This document shows positions 10,807-25,800 of a stretch of DNA of 64,000 bases, one piece after another. Each line of letters begins with the position of its first letter. The stretch's first letter is position 1. A program made the position numbers and the translations under genes. The notes beneath the pieces are model-generated. The model made no database searches, was not told the origin of the DNA, and saw nothing but the letters and a program-made list of their open reading frames with translations. The stretch covers positions 543,210 through 607,209 of the forward strand of contig VWZL01002016.1 in the NCBI GenBank assembly GCA_013396915.1, read 5' to 3'. Source of the DNA: Stercorarius parasiticus. Taxonomy: Eukaryota > Chordata > Aves > Charadriiformes > Stercorariidae.

Positions 10807-13800
10807 CTACCAGTTTATTCTGCAGTATCCACTACAATTCCCCGCTCTAGTGGCAAGAGCTCTCGCCCACAAACATGACAGACGGCTACTAACCGTGGCA
10901 CGCTGTGATAAAATTGCTTATATACTTCCCTGCAATCATACTTTCTGTTTCCCCACAAGGGAGAGTGAAACTTTCACAGTAATCATGCCCAAATTTGGAC
11001 TTTCAATAGAGATTTCCTGGCAGACCTACTTTAAATTTGTAAAGCTTGAATATATTACAAATAAAAGAGACACACCTTTAAGAAGCTGATTCCAGCTAAT
11101 TCTTCTCTCAATACATATTTAAATAAAACAATGAGATACAAAGCTCCTGGTGTGGCCAGATGTCTCTCCCACCTCTGTTTTTCAGATCACTGGCCCTCCT
11201 CCTTCATTTTGGTTTTATGAAAATGGCATGCAAATAACAACTAAACAGTGAAATCTAGTGCAATACATGACTGCACACAGCACTGAGCAAAACAAGGAAT
11301 GAAGACACATTTTTTCCCCCCACTTGAAGTTCATAAAGTACCAACATTAAGAAACTACAAAACTGTAGAAACAAAATCTATGTGGGATTAGAGGTGACGT
11401 TGCTACATTTCAAATGACAAGCGCCACTCCTGAGCTACGCTTTTGAATAGAACAACATACTTTGAAGACAGAAATGCTCAANNNNNNNNNNNNNNNNNNN
11501 NNAAAAAAAAGAGGGCAGTAGAACTTTAAAGATAAGTTTATGTTTAAGATGAAGAATCAGATCACTTTTTAAATCACCATCAAGATATTTCCCACTTAGG
11601 GATTTATCTGTTTTTTAATTTAACCCATATCCTTAACACAGCAAGTCCTTCAGCATTCAGAAATATCATTAGAAAATGTGTGAGAGCTTGTTTCCCTTAG
11701 AAACTAGGCTTTGTATACACAAGAGACAGGCAGATAACAAACACAGGCATGCCAGGTAGTTAAAACAGATTCCAAAAGCCTGCATATTGAAAAAGTTAAA
11801 GTCCCAATCTAAAACCTATCCAATATTCAAACAGTATTGCTGTATGCACCTGAGAAGCAAAGGTATGGCACAACATCACATACCAATCCATTTCAACCAG
11901 CACACAGGAGTCTCTATTGGTGTTTATGTGTCTATATGCATTTTGGAGGTTTTATTCGTAGCATATAAATACAATACAAATTTAGCAACGCTGACAACAT
12001 ACACCTGTATAGTTTTGCAAAAGGCTAACATCACATAATCAAAACATTTCCACAACTTCTGCTGGTTGCACACCACAGAGCTCCCAGCCTGCTCTTTCTA
12101 GGTAGAGAAGAAAGGAGGACCGAAGGAATATCAGTACATTCATGAGAGAGAGAAGCCTTGAGGACACTTCTATATGAAGCAGAAAGCATTACAAAGAAAC
12201 ACCATAAAAACCATCAAAAGAGTAGCTGCTGAGATTCTTAACAGGGGATGCACACTTGCTATGCACATGCTTCATATGATGACAGAAAGCACTCACCTCC
12301 CAGCTTTTAGTAGTGGGCTCACTGAAGAAGTTGTCTATCATGTCAAGCTCCTCCTTTTCTACCACGACAAAACCTTGCTCTTTGGCATCTTTCCCATATA
12401 TTTCTGGTGACCACTGAACAAAAAATGTATACAAGTGATCCACCCTGTAAACAGAAGAGGAGGAGACAACCATTGTGCAGTGGTCCATGAGCTGCCATGT
12501 AGTACTGAGGTTTTGCCCAATGACAAAGAAGGGACAACCATGCAAGTAGGATACCCATATACTTCTACCCTCCCGTGCCCACACAAGGCAATAGCTCCTT
12601 CCACCTGGCAGCCTGAAGCATTTCAAGGTCTCTCTGCTTTCCATCCCCACTGTATTTTTTTTTCCTCCCTTTGCTATACCTGCAGCCAAAGCATCGTGGA
12701 AAAACTAAGTTGCTCGTCCACTCCCACACAATTCATATTAAGAGGACAAATTGTTTGGTATTAGATCATGCTCACAAAAATTAAGTCCATAAGAAAACCT
12801 CACTTTAATTATTTAGTTTGACCTCCTGCATAAACCAAGCCGTAAGATACCATCAGTAAAGTCTGCACCACATTTCTAGCTGCCCTCTAAAAGTTATAGA
12901 GACCAACAACAAAACAATTCTTCATTCTGTTAGAATAATCAAAACAAGCAGTTATTAACAGCTTCACAAATGATATAGTACCAGCAGCGTATGCACTTCC
13001 ATAAATGTAGTCAGCTCTCAATCACTGTCTGTAAAGAGTTCTTCTTTGACAACATCTATAACAAACAGTGAAACCATTTCTAAAGAAGGAATTTATGTAG
13101 TATATTAAAATTAAAATGAACACATGCAATTTCAAACAGGAATACAATAGTGGATCTACTGTACAAGAAGCTGAACTGCCAGCAAAAAGAAAATCAAACC
13201 CTAATTAAAGAGGGCAGATAAAAAGATAGTAAGTACTTATGACACAGGATCTTTCTCCAGCTATTCACCAGAAAGTTTTGTCTGGCAATTCCTCGATCGA
13301 TACTAACCAAGAAAAATCGTAGAGAAATTATGACATTTTCCCTGTATTATTTCCAGTTACTTGGATTTATATATATGCACAAATAATCTTAAAACACCAT
13401 TTCAGCACCGTTGGATTCTGTTCAGGGCCACTAGTATAATTCCAGAGATTTTACCAATCGAGTCTACATTTTTTGTTCTACACTCCTACCAATGAGGGCC
13501 AGAGTCTGATGTCAATTCTAACTGCATAAACTGACAGCCCTGAAATTGTTTCCCACTCATGACAGCTAAACTAATTCACAGTCAAAGTGAGATATTTAGA
13601 GGGGCTTGACTCACTTTGGCCTCAAGAAATTTACATCCAATTTCCACTACCCTCAGAAAGAATAAAGGATTGACTTTGCTTCATCATAGAAATGTCCTCT
13701 TAACCATGAAAAAGGAATAAATTAGCATTGCCATCAGATTTTTTACCTTCTCCTTTGCACATTCACAAATGCTTCTGTGGTGCATGGCTAACAGATGTTC

Positions 13801-16800
13801 TAGCAGAGTTTAAATTTTTTTATCAAGTATGAACTGTCCCTGTGAAACATTTTAACATATACAACCACATACGGTTTTAGTACAATTGTCCTAAATTTGT
13901 GAACACCCAACACTAGTTCCTGAGGCATCAGCAGCCCCCCCTCATCAAGAACTAAGGCAGCTAATGTTGGTATCAAAGTAAAAATTTTAGCTGCTGTTCA
14001 TTCCTCTGCAGCAACACACACACAAGAGAGATCAAGGTAGTACTGTGCAAACAATCAGTCTTTGGGACAGTTCTTGCCAATAATTGCCTGGAAAAGGCTA
14101 AAAGAGGGTCACACTCCTATTGCCATGGGTTCCCCCCTACTTTGTGAGAAGCCACATGATCGCTTGCAAGTTTGCATAGATCTAAACACAGTGACCTACA
14201 GAAGGCACTTCTGAAAGCTGTATCACCTCATTTTAGTCAAGACCTTTTTCTTCTAACTGCAGAAGTTTTCCGACATCAATAGGTGCCACTCAGCATGCCC
14301 CATTCCTCTTTTCACTTGCTCATAGAGGCTTCAGCAAGAGCAGTATGATCATCTCTTTGCTAACTAATGTGAGTTTTAACTGAAAGAGACATTTAACTTG
14401 AGCACTGTGTATTTCATGTACAGTAGTCCTAGTCTGAAAAGCTAACTAAATTCCTACAAATCCCTATTAAAGAACAATAAAACTCATAGTTGCTGCTGTC
14501 TGGCTAAGACCAGTTTGAAAGCACATTCATGTAGGTGGGTGCATGAGAGCAGCATACTCTCATCTCTGAATCACAGAACATATTTAGGTTGTAAGGCACC
14601 TCTGGAGATCATCTAGGCCAACTTCTGTTTATAGTAGAGTCAACGTCCAAGTTAGAGAAAGTTGCAAAGTCTTGTCCATTTGCAGTTATGAAAATCTCCA
14701 ACAGAGATTCCACAACCTCTCCAGGCAACCTGTTCCATGCATAACCAGTTCAATTTTTTTTTTCTTCTACCTAATCACAATTTCCTCCAATGCATGCAGC
14801 GTGTGATCTGAGAAGGTGCCATCCTACTTTTTTTTTTTTTTTTCTGCCTGCCATCCTTTTTTTCACCATATATCCAAAAGGAAGAGGGGAGTAACCACCA
14901 CCCAAGCTGTTAGCTATGCTCCTCCTTACGTGGGCCAGCAAGACGTGAAGCCTTCACTACTGCAAAGACACACTGCTGACTTATATTGAGTTTGGTCTCA
15001 ACTTCTCCATCTCCTTTTCTGCACGGCTGCTCCCCAGGCCAACCATCCCCAGACTGTACCACTGTAGGTACCGTTCCACCCCAGGTGCACAACTTTTCCT
15101 TTGGCTTTTCTGAACTTCCTGATGTTTCTGTCTGCCCATTCCTCTGTGTTGAGGTCCCTCTGAACAGCAGCCCTCCCCACCAACGTATGAACACTCCCCA
15201 GATTTGGCATCGTGCCCTGAAATGACAAAGTTGTATTCTGTCCCAATGTCGCTGATGAAGGCATTAAACAGTATCAATCCCTAAGGAATACCACTTGCAC
15301 CTGGCTGCCACACAGACTATCTGTCAACCCTTTGAGCCCAATGGTCCAGTGAGTTTTTCACCCACCTGGTAGTCTAGCTGTCCAGGTCACATCTCTCCAA
15401 TTTGGCTATGAGGATACTATGGGAGATTGTGTTGGAAGCCTTACTAAGGTCATGGTAAAACAACAATCCTTTGCTCTCCTCTTGTTCGCAGAACTAGCCA
15501 TCTCAAACAGAGATGGTTGGTAGAAAACCAATTTGCCCTTGGTAAATTAAGATAGCTGATCCTGATCACTTCTTGCCCTCCATGTGCTTGGGAACAGCGT
15601 CTGTAAGGACGCGCTTCGTAATTTTTCCAGGGACTGAGGTGAAGCTGACTGCCGAGTGCTCCCACAGATCCTCCTCAATTTTTCTGAAGATGGTTGCAGT
15701 ACTTGTTTTTCCAATTATTAAGGACCTCTCCAAGTGATCATAACCTTTCAAAGGATGATAGAAAGCAGCCTTGGAATAACATCAACCAACTTCCTCAGTA
15801 CACTCAGAATATTTCCTGTCAGACCCCACAGACCTGTATATGGTCAGTTTAAGTAGTCCATAACTAAGTTTTCCTCTACCATGGACAGATGCTAAATAAA
15901 TCCAGACATGCCAGATTTAAGAAGCAGCAGAATAAAACGAGAAACAGGTGACCGCAGAAATGAGGTCATTCTGAAAGGGGATGCAGAGCATCCCTCCTCT
16001 GTTAATAAAATTATTGGTGGTTATTTCCAAGCTACCAAACTGAAAAAATTGGAGACCATTTTTAAATTGAAAATACACTGTTTGAGGAACACTTTTACAG
16101 CCAACTTGACAGCTGCGAGGAAATTTATTCTAGAACTCAACAGCTGTTTTGGTGATCACATGCTTATGAGCACTAACAGAGAAATATCAATACAACATAA
16201 AATACTTGGAAAGGAACAACTTCAGAAACCTGAAGTTAATCACTCCAGAAAGAAATAGTTCAAAATGAAAATATGATAACAGGAAACTTTTTTTTTTAAT
16301 CAATCTAGGAGACACAAATCAAAAATGAAAGATTGAATACTGATTAAAGAGGAGACTCCCCCCACAGCTGTAGCCAGTTTAAAAGGAAAGTGACTGTGAA
16401 CATATTTGTAAGCATATTAAGACATGCACAGACGGCACAAATGTAAAAAGAAAAGTTTATAGTAAAGGATATAAATTCAGTAGAAAACTAATTTTGGAGA
16501 GTACAGAACATAACACACAGATCATGACACCAAAGAGATAAAACCAGTGTAAGCTTTATGGAGTATTTACGCTACCAATTGCTTAGTAAACTGGGCACAA
16601 ATCAGCCGTGACACAAATCCAATCCATTAACAGGAGCATGGGAGGGTGATCCTTCAGCATCAGGACCATCCTAATCATCATCCCTTTATGCAAAGCCCTG
16701 TGTAAGGGCATGGAAGCATCACATAGGTATTGACTCCAGCTAGTTGTGCTGCAAGTTCTTCCAGATCTCAGCTTCAGCCACATTAACTACAGGGTATTAC

Positions 16801-19800
16801 GCTCTAGATACTAACAGATACTAACATGAGTCACAACCAAGCAACATCTTGCTCCACAAAAGGAAATCCCACAGAAACAGTAACAAAAACCAAACCAGAA
16901 CTCACCCAACTCCCCAAACCAAACCAAAAAAAATCAACCGGACAGGAAGCTAAGACTGAAAAAGAGAAGCACGGCTCAACCCCTGTTACTTTTCCTCCTT
17001 GAAAATCTGCCTGCTCTCAAAAAAGGAACTTCCAAAAAAGAGATGCCCTCTCAGCAGCCTGATCTCAGTGCAACACCTTTTCCATCAACATCAATGCAAA
17101 TTATACATTCACAAACCAAACCTGTCTGCCAAATTTATATTATAGATAATCGGTCAGATTTACTTCTTGACTGAAGAACTAGTCAATGCTAAAATGAGGA
17201 AATTATTTCTTAGGACACAAACAGGGAAATTCTGTGTTACTATCACTGTCCCAGTGCAAAGCATTTTCCTCTGCAAAACCTTGAGGAAATCTGGGACATA
17301 ATTACTGACCTACTACTACTCAAAATTCGTTAGGGTGGAAAATCTACATACCTTTTAAACATAAATCCATGTAGAGCACACACAGACTTACCCTCTAATA
17401 CTGTAAGCTATACCCATTGCAAGACTTCTCAGCAAAAAAATCAATCTCTCTATTAGTGTCGAAAACCACGGGTGCCTCTGCTCAGCTGAATCCAACAAGA
17501 AGCTGCCCTAGACTGAGTAATCTGTAGTAATCTGTATATAAGGCAATTTGAGATGTCCATCTCCCCTCTTACGCGTCAAGGCGAGCACCACTGTGATCAA
17601 GCAGGCTGTGCAATGCAGCCCTATAGTCACTTATTAACTCAGCCGTGCTGTGTGGGTTATGGGGCAACTCGCGCCGGGACACTCTGGGCACCCACAAAGC
17701 CATGTAGGAAGAGAGAAAACCCACAACAGCTGCAAAAGGCAAACGACACATAAGACTTCTTGACAGCCTTTATAAAGAATATCAGCCTAACAGTCTTCTC
17801 TCTCTATTAATGTTTCCAGAGGCTTTCATTAAAGAAAAATAAAAAATTAAAATTTTAAGAGGTAAGTATGTCTCCCCCCTGGTGCGGCTTTCCCGCAGCC
17901 AGCCAAGGCCAGGAAAGCAGCAGCAGTCTGCATGGATGGAAGAGCAGAGGGCTACAGGGCCCAGGCTGAAAATGGAGCCATTTTCACTACTGATGACAGA
18001 AGCTGTTGTAACAGAAAATGCTAAGAGACCATGGGAAAGTGTAATTAAATGCAAATGAGAGGAAGATTTAACTTACACAGTGATTATAGACACGCACGCC
18101 AATTTCTTCACAATCTCAATTCAGGTTTAGTTTGTTTGGTTTAGTGTGTTTTTTGTTGTTTTTTGTTTTTTTTTTTAATTACTACGAAACATTAAGATGC
18201 TGCACAGGCTACTGTGACTGCACTGAACAGAAAAGTGTTTTATTTATGCTGCTTTTTTGGTCAATGAGGTAAGAGTGGTATTCTTGATATTTTCATACCT
18301 GAATATGAATTACATTCCAAATGTTTTAAAATTTAGTAAATTATTTTGATACATTGTATCAAAAATACATTGATCCGTCCCAAATGACCTACTGTCCACG
18401 GCACTTCCAAGATCCAACACTGATAATTATATACTATACAACACTGGTGCAAGAATATCACCAGCAGGTAGGAAGCAATGCAATTTGCTTTGGAAAGGCA
18501 TCTGAGAGTTTAAAGAAAACAGTGACTTTTTAGGCAAAGACATGTCTTGCACCAATACAAAGGAGTGGGTCCCACATCTAATTTTTGCCCTAAGTTCTAC
18601 ATGATCTTTTATGCACCCCTGCAGTGTTAAAACAGGTATGCGTGAATAGCACCAAAATGATCCAATCTTATACTACATTCACCACCAATTTCATCAAGAT
18701 CTGAACAGCAGCCCTGACAGCAAAGATCTGGCCTGTCAGCCAGCACAGCCAGGTGCTGTGGCAACAGCTCACTGCAGAAATTACTTTTTCCTCATTCTAA
18801 AAACTGAAGTATAAACCAGGTGTCAACGCTTCAGTTTATATATGGGTTACGTGCCCTCACTATTGAGAAAATGACAAATAGAGAAGCTGTTTTGCAAGTC
18901 TGTAGTAAGAAGCTTAATAGATTTACCTGTTGCACAGAGCAATGATCAGAGGCGACCTCACTTCAGCTCAGCAGCTTTATTCAACATTAGATAAGCTATC
19001 CCCAAAACTGACCTTGCGTTATATTACAGCATCACCCCAACTCCTTGAAGTATTTACTCACACTTCAACCTAGAATTTTCTGAACCTGCCCTTTTGCAAT
19101 CCCTGAAGAGCCAAGGACTGGGTTCAGCAGATAGCAAGCAAACCAAAAGCTATCTCCAGCTACACTCCCAATGGCCGCATTCCAGCTGGATTAAACCTCT
19201 CCCCCTCCTCCCCTGGGTCAGCAACTTCCACACTACCGGTCTTCTCTAAACACTCATTTCTAAAATACAAGAAATAAGCACTTAAATGAACACACATGCT
19301 ACAAATTTGAAAATAAAATATACTGAAAAATTATTTAAAAAAAAGAAAAAAAATTGACTGCATCTTAAAGAGACACCTCTGAGATTAATCACCAGTTCAG
19401 AGTCTTCATTCCTGGTACCTAATTCACCGGAAGTGTGATCACCGATTTCCCTATTTTGGTTCATCAACAGGCTGGAGAGTTGCTCTAGCTGCCTTCTAGC
19501 AAAAGAAGGACCAGGGATTTGATTCCTCACAGCCAGTGAAAATTCTTGGGTGATTTATATGGAAAATTACAGGCCTTCACTTTTTGTTTTGTTTTGGTTT
19601 TTTTTGCTATAGTACTATTTATGCATACATATGCATCTATAGGCACATAAAACATTTAACAGGTTTCACCACGAAGGAAGAGTAGTTTTTTTATGGGCCT
19701 GAAGGCTGACAGCCACACCCGTTCAGTTTGGAGTCTCTCTCTTTTCCACATCATGCCCTTTGCTCATGTGAAACCTCATTTTTTAGCACTGGCACCTTAG

Positions 19801-22800
19801 TGGGTTCCTTGCCTCTCCTGCCACTGCTCCCATTTCCCTCAGTTCCTAGACTATGGCCAAAACCCAGATCATCTCCCAGTGCTTTTATCGTGTGTTACCC
19901 CTCTTTTCATTTTCCAAGTAGCATGTGATTCCTTTTTCCTTCCCACTGGGAGCCATATTAGACCAGCAACATGCACTGCTTTATCTCTCTGGCATACAAT
20001 GAAACGAGTGTACTCCTCTCATCTCAGCATCCTTGCTGCATTTCACACCTTGGACCACGTAGGGAAAGTCAGATTCAACTCTAGAAAGCACTACACATTA
20101 AAAAAAAAAATATTTTTTTTTGTACTATGCACTGCATCTTACCTTTCCCGAGGAACAGCAAACCAGTACTCTGGTTGCTTTATCTTTTTACTGTACTGTT
20201 GAGACATGGTGGTGCTCTGAGACGCAAAGGACTTTCTCATGGGCTTGCCTACTTTAATGCACAGAAACATTGGAGGAGTCTTGCTCTTCTCCTCTTTTGA
20301 AGGAAGCATATCTGAATGAGAGACAGAAGAAAGGGGCTGCTTACAGGAAAGTACAAATACTGCAGTTGGTAAAACATTGTCACAAAAATTAATAACCTTG
20401 TGCAAAGGAATACTCAGAGGCACCTACACATGTCATTGAATAACAAAACTGATTTAATAAATCCTTATTTCATCCTAAACTGTGGCTATTTATTCCCATT
20501 TCATCACAGCCTGTATTCCCCCTCAGCTGTACAGCTATGTACAGAATAACCCTGTAAAGCAAATCAGTAAGGTGATCAGGCTGGGTGCAAACTGCAACAT
20601 GAAGCAGGCAAGTAAAGGGGGCTACATTTGAGTGGGTCCAGGAAACCGATCCGCGTGCACATGCACAGACACACACACACAGAGACAAACACACAACCCA
20701 ATCAGTTCCTCAACTCTTGATAGTCAGACAGCCATACAACCACCTCTTGCCTGCACAAGACAGTCAAGCGTAAGAGCAGTTTAAGTTCCTTAAAATGCCA
20801 GTGCGACAAAAAAAAAAATTACTTATTAAACTATAGCCTCAATCACACTGAAGTTGCCTTATTCATTTTAGTACACATACAGCCATTTATTTTTTTTTCT
20901 CTCCCAGTGAGAACGATCACTAAATACAACTGGTGAGATATAAACCCTTCCAAAAGAAGGAAAAGTCATTTTAAGAAAACTATTTTTAAAATCAAGACTT
21001 CCACTCTAATCATTGCCCACCACCTGATATCAATCACGAGTATGTCCACTGGTTCATTAAACTACCAAGAGAGGAGTGCTTCAGGGTGGACGAGTGCTTA
21101 GAGGCACTGGGCTGTAGTAGAAATAGTAATACGTGTACGTGCTATTTAAACTGAGATTTCATTTTGTTACACGCTTTCCAGTAACAGCCTGAATTTTATT
21201 TATGATAAACCCAACGACTAATCAGGACAAAATGATCAGTCAGTAAGACTCTACCTATACTCCTCTTTATCACTTCTTTAAGGGTTTCCATAGTATGAAA
21301 CACGCTAGGCAGATGCAAATAGTGTCAAGAATACTTTGGTACCACCTTTACAGCAATGCAGTACTACTTTGCATACTATCAGAAGTACACTGACAGACTT
21401 CACTGAAGCAACAGAAGTTACCAATATGGAGTGACAATTGCTAGGCCATGAGGTGTCCCTGTCAATACTGCAACTAACCTTCTTAAAGCTAGTAAACGGA
21501 GGTGAAGATTATATAAACAGTGATCACTGAATATGGAAAGAGCACACAAGCTACATATCAAACTAGAAGCTTAGTGAATTCGAAGGTATTTTTTTCTTCT
21601 AAATAGCAGATAATATGAAAATATAATATTGGAGAGTTAAAAAAGAAAAGACTAGGTATTATAGAAAGAGGAAATTTAGAGCAGGCGTCCGTCAATTCAA
21701 AGGTTACCGTCATAATGCTGTCCAAGTCTCAGAGGAAACAAGGATAACCAGAGACCTACCTTCAATTGGCACTTGAATTTTCTGCAGCAGCCACAGTCTG
21801 ATTTCTGATTGATTGTCTAACTGCGTTTCTTGACAGGTCTTGTCTATAGCTGGTACTAATGAAGAGTCCACAGACTCTTTCAGATCCTTTTCCTCTGCTG
21901 CTGCTGAGCTGATTTCTAACGAAGGTGCTTTCCTTTCAACACAGCAGGAATCAAGCTCCATACTTTTAACTGTATGGACTTCATTAGCTTGGGACTTTGA
22001 ACAGCTAAGTGTAAGGTCTATACCAATTGCTTTATTGTTTTCACCTTTCTGGATTTCAGCCTTGTGTAAGTCTTCAGATGACTGAGACCCATTCCCATCT
22101 TTATTGAGGTAAAATTCAATAAGTTTATCTTTCTCTAGCTCTTTCTTAGTGTCCAATGCAGTCTCCACCTTACCTGTCGGGGAACTGATACATTTGTTTA
22201 CTTCTGGAATAACATCTTGCTTTTCACACAGCTCTAAGTCTAAGTCAGCTTTAGGTTCAACACTGTCCTTTTTTTCCAAGGAATCAACTGTCAAGTGCTC
22301 CTGGACTTCTGTAGTGGGTTTGGTTACCTGCTGCTTAGTTCTCCCCAACTCCCTGGGGTCAGCCAGCAAGCCTTCCATTACTGAGATTTTCCTGTCCAAC
22401 CCTTTATCCATACGAGATGATGTCTTTTCCAGCTCAATGAAGTCATCCTCTCTTTCTCCCAAAAGGGATTTTTCTTTGGTTTTAATGTCTGAAGCATTTT
22501 TTTCCCCAGAAGGCTCCTTTGCACATGGATCCGCAGCAAACTTTTCCAAACATTCAGTGGCAGTGATGTTGTTGGTAAACTCCAGTGACGTTGGCTTGAT
22601 TGAGCCTGTACTCTCAGACGACTGAAGAACTTCAAAATCAGCAGACTTCTCCTTATCTGAAGGCTTTATCTGTTTGGTATCCAGAGCAATGGAGGGATCC
22701 CCATTCTGCTGCCTCTTTTCCTTGCTAAGGGATTTGAATTTGCTGAAAGGATTGATATCTTTCTCAGAGGATAGGTCTTCCCATTCTCCTGGCCTGTACA

Positions 22801-25800
22801 GAGGACAAAGATCCTTTGGTATGTCACTGTCAGGGAAAATGATGGATGTATATAGGATGTTAAAAGCAAAATGGAAACAGAAAAAAAATGGAAAGAAAAA
22901 ATAAATCATATACCAACTTAAGCTCTGAAACACAATGAAAAATTAACTTTCTCCAAAATAAAAATACATCAGTGGAAGTAAGTGACTTTAAAGAAAATGG
23001 AGAAAAATGGGGAAAGGATAATACCAAAATAAAGTGAGTAAACCACCTGGCAGAATATGCCAGATGGGTGAAGAAATGGTACACATGTAATAACAAAGTG
23101 CAAGTCATCAGAGGCTCTGTAACCAAAAAACCACAGGACATGTATTTAGCTGCTGAAATTTCATTCATACCATATTAGTATTGTTATTTCCCACACCTGA
23201 CAATGAGTCAACCTCTACAACCATCCATTCTTCTTTAGTCAGTACAGATGTATTTTTGAGAAGAATGCAAGTCAGAGATAAGCCATACCCTGTTTGAACA
23301 TGTTTACTGCAAAACGGTAACAGGCAACAGAGCTGTTTTTTTTTTTTCCTTTTATTTTTTTCTCCATTAATTAAATGTACTGTTTGAATGCAGACTTCCC
23401 CAAAGATTTCTTTTTAAAGCAGGACAACCATAAAATATTTCAAAATGGGAAATTCTTAAAAACTTAACAGCATACAACTTGAGCTCTTAATTGCTGCTAA
23501 GAAGTCTGAGGTAAATGAGAATACAAGATTCTCATCACTTAAAACTTACTAGGAAGTTACTAAACGCTCTAGTAATGAGCATGACAAGTATCTGGGAAGT
23601 TTTTCTTGAAATGAGAAAACGGAGAGAAGTAGATGAATTTCACTTATCAAACAGGTGTTGCCTATAAGGGCAAAACCTTGCTCAGAACAAATATATGAGT
23701 GGTGCCTAGACTACCCCAGAGTAGTCCACCTCACAAAGTCTATTATGTATTATATATGATAACTATCAAGGCATTTCTGGTTCTGAAGTGGAAGTATTCT
23801 ACAGACTGGTATTTCTGTAAGTTGTGATGACGGCAGTTAAGGTGCTGTTATCTTCCAAAGTTTTAAGTACTCCTCTTAGAACAATCCTGGTAACACAACA
23901 AATGTTCCAAATCTAACCCTCTTCACTTCCACTGAAATAACCCTAGAGACAAGTTAGTGCAAGAGCCCAACCATAGCATACCACCAGTGCTTTTAATTAC
24001 TCCTTTGCACTTTGGTTCTCATATTTATGACCCATTTCTCTTTAGTGCCACTGAAGTGTTCTAAAAGGAAAGCAGAAGAACACCACATGTGAATCATTCC
24101 TTTGCTGGCACTTTCCTCCCCTGGTTTGTTTTATTCTGCTGAATTAAAGCTCTTTCCCTCCATTCCACCTTCTCCCCCTCTTTTCCATGACCTTTAGTGA
24201 AAAATCGGTAAACATAAGTTCAGAGAAGAACACTCCTTACGATGGCAACGCGTCTTTAATCTTCATGTGAGAGATGTCATTGTAGAGAGCTATTGAGACA
24301 ACCTCCTCCATGGGGCAGATGAGCCCATACTCTTCACAGCCATTCTCAATTACCAGAGGATCAGATTTATGTGGGTCAAACATGATATTGTTTGGAGTTA
24401 CTATCATGACTCCTCCAACTACACCCTAAAATAGGAGAAGTAAGAGTTAGCACATCACATGTAATTCACTTATTTGGTATTGGATTTTAGGCTACAATCC
24501 TAAAAAGAAAAACCTCTCCTGCCTCTTTATACCCTGTCATGCAACGTCTCCTAACAAAACATTTTGTTTTCCATCACATCAAGTCACGACATTGTAAGGC
24601 GAGCAAAGAAAAAGCCTACTTAGTAACACCCAAGTTCCTGGCTGATAAGAAAGAACATCTGAACTATTCAGCTTTCAGTGCTAGCTGTTACAAGCTGAAA
24701 CTGCAGCTTGTTAAACAATCTCAGACAAAATAGACTAGTGGATTTATTCTAGATGCAGGTACCTTCACTTGATACATGAATTCATATGCAACCATTACAC
24801 CTGAAGGCAGTCTTGCTCACGGAAACGTCAAGGCTACTATGCTAAACCAGATTATAAATCTCCTTAATCTACTCTCCCAGAGGTACATGCAGAAAACTTG
24901 TATATATATAGGGACCTGATATGAAACAGCTTCTCCCTGATCTAGAAGCAACCCACCACTTTTCAAGGTTTACAAAGCAGATTTCCAGTGTCTTGCTCCT
25001 ATACCCTCTCTTCCAGATGAGCTACAAAATTCAACAGACCAACTCAGAAGCTGTGTGTAAATCATGACATCTGACAAATAGGGGCCACAGATCAACAGGA
25101 ATGACCTACACTGTAGATAGTATTAATTAGCCAAGGTCATCTGCAAGGCAAGACATGGAAGGCTAAGAAATAGGCAGGTAAAGGACCACAAGCTTGGTTT
25201 GTTGTTTTTTTTTTGTTGTTTGTTTGTTTTTTAAACTGGGGAGATGCCAAGCTGATGGCTTGGCACTGGCAAGTTAGTACACGTGTGCCTGCTCCTCTGT
25301 AAAGCAAAGTCCGTATGTATTTCCTATTTGCTTCCCTTGTATGACTCATGTACGCATGCCTGGTTTGTGTTTGGATGAAAGAATCAAAATCAAGTGCAGA
25401 GGCTTCTCCCAAAGGTATATAACTCCATTTAGCCAGAAGGGCAATACATCAGTGGGCTGTGCTTCCTACCCAGCCACTGCAGGAAGTAAGGCAACAAGGG
25501 ATTTTAGCTACACTGGCAAGGAAGCCGTCCCACTTTTGATTTTCTGACTGCAAATTTTTCAGTCCTGCAGCCATAAAATCGGCGATCCCTACCCTCTGCA
25601 CCTAGCAAGCATCACATAACAGAGCAACGGGATTGCCCTAATTTACATTCAAGACCTCAAGTAGCCCTCTATTACTTTCTACACAATAGCTGACTGAAAA
25701 AATTGCAGAGCAGTTAAATACAGTCTACATCCACTTGATGCGAAAAGCAGACAAGAACTGCAGGTGTAAACACATCCATCTTACAAAAGTCAGGACTAAG

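Larger units (their letters stand above)
7884..12296 (-). other. NCOA7 intron containing the internal interferon-type promoter
   Basis: A GT-AG intron of 4.4 kb in the long isoform. It holds the alternative first exon (10726-10806), its TATA and ISRE motifs, a GC-richer patch at about 8810-9960 with no recognised product, and a 21-base N run at 11482-11502. Confidence 0.9.

Noticed and set aside
21710..22933. A 407-codon minus-strand open frame as a free-standing gene
   Set aside because: It is the large NCOA7 central exon with intron sequence read through at both ends; splice sites at 22826 and 21760 join it in phase to neighbouring exons.
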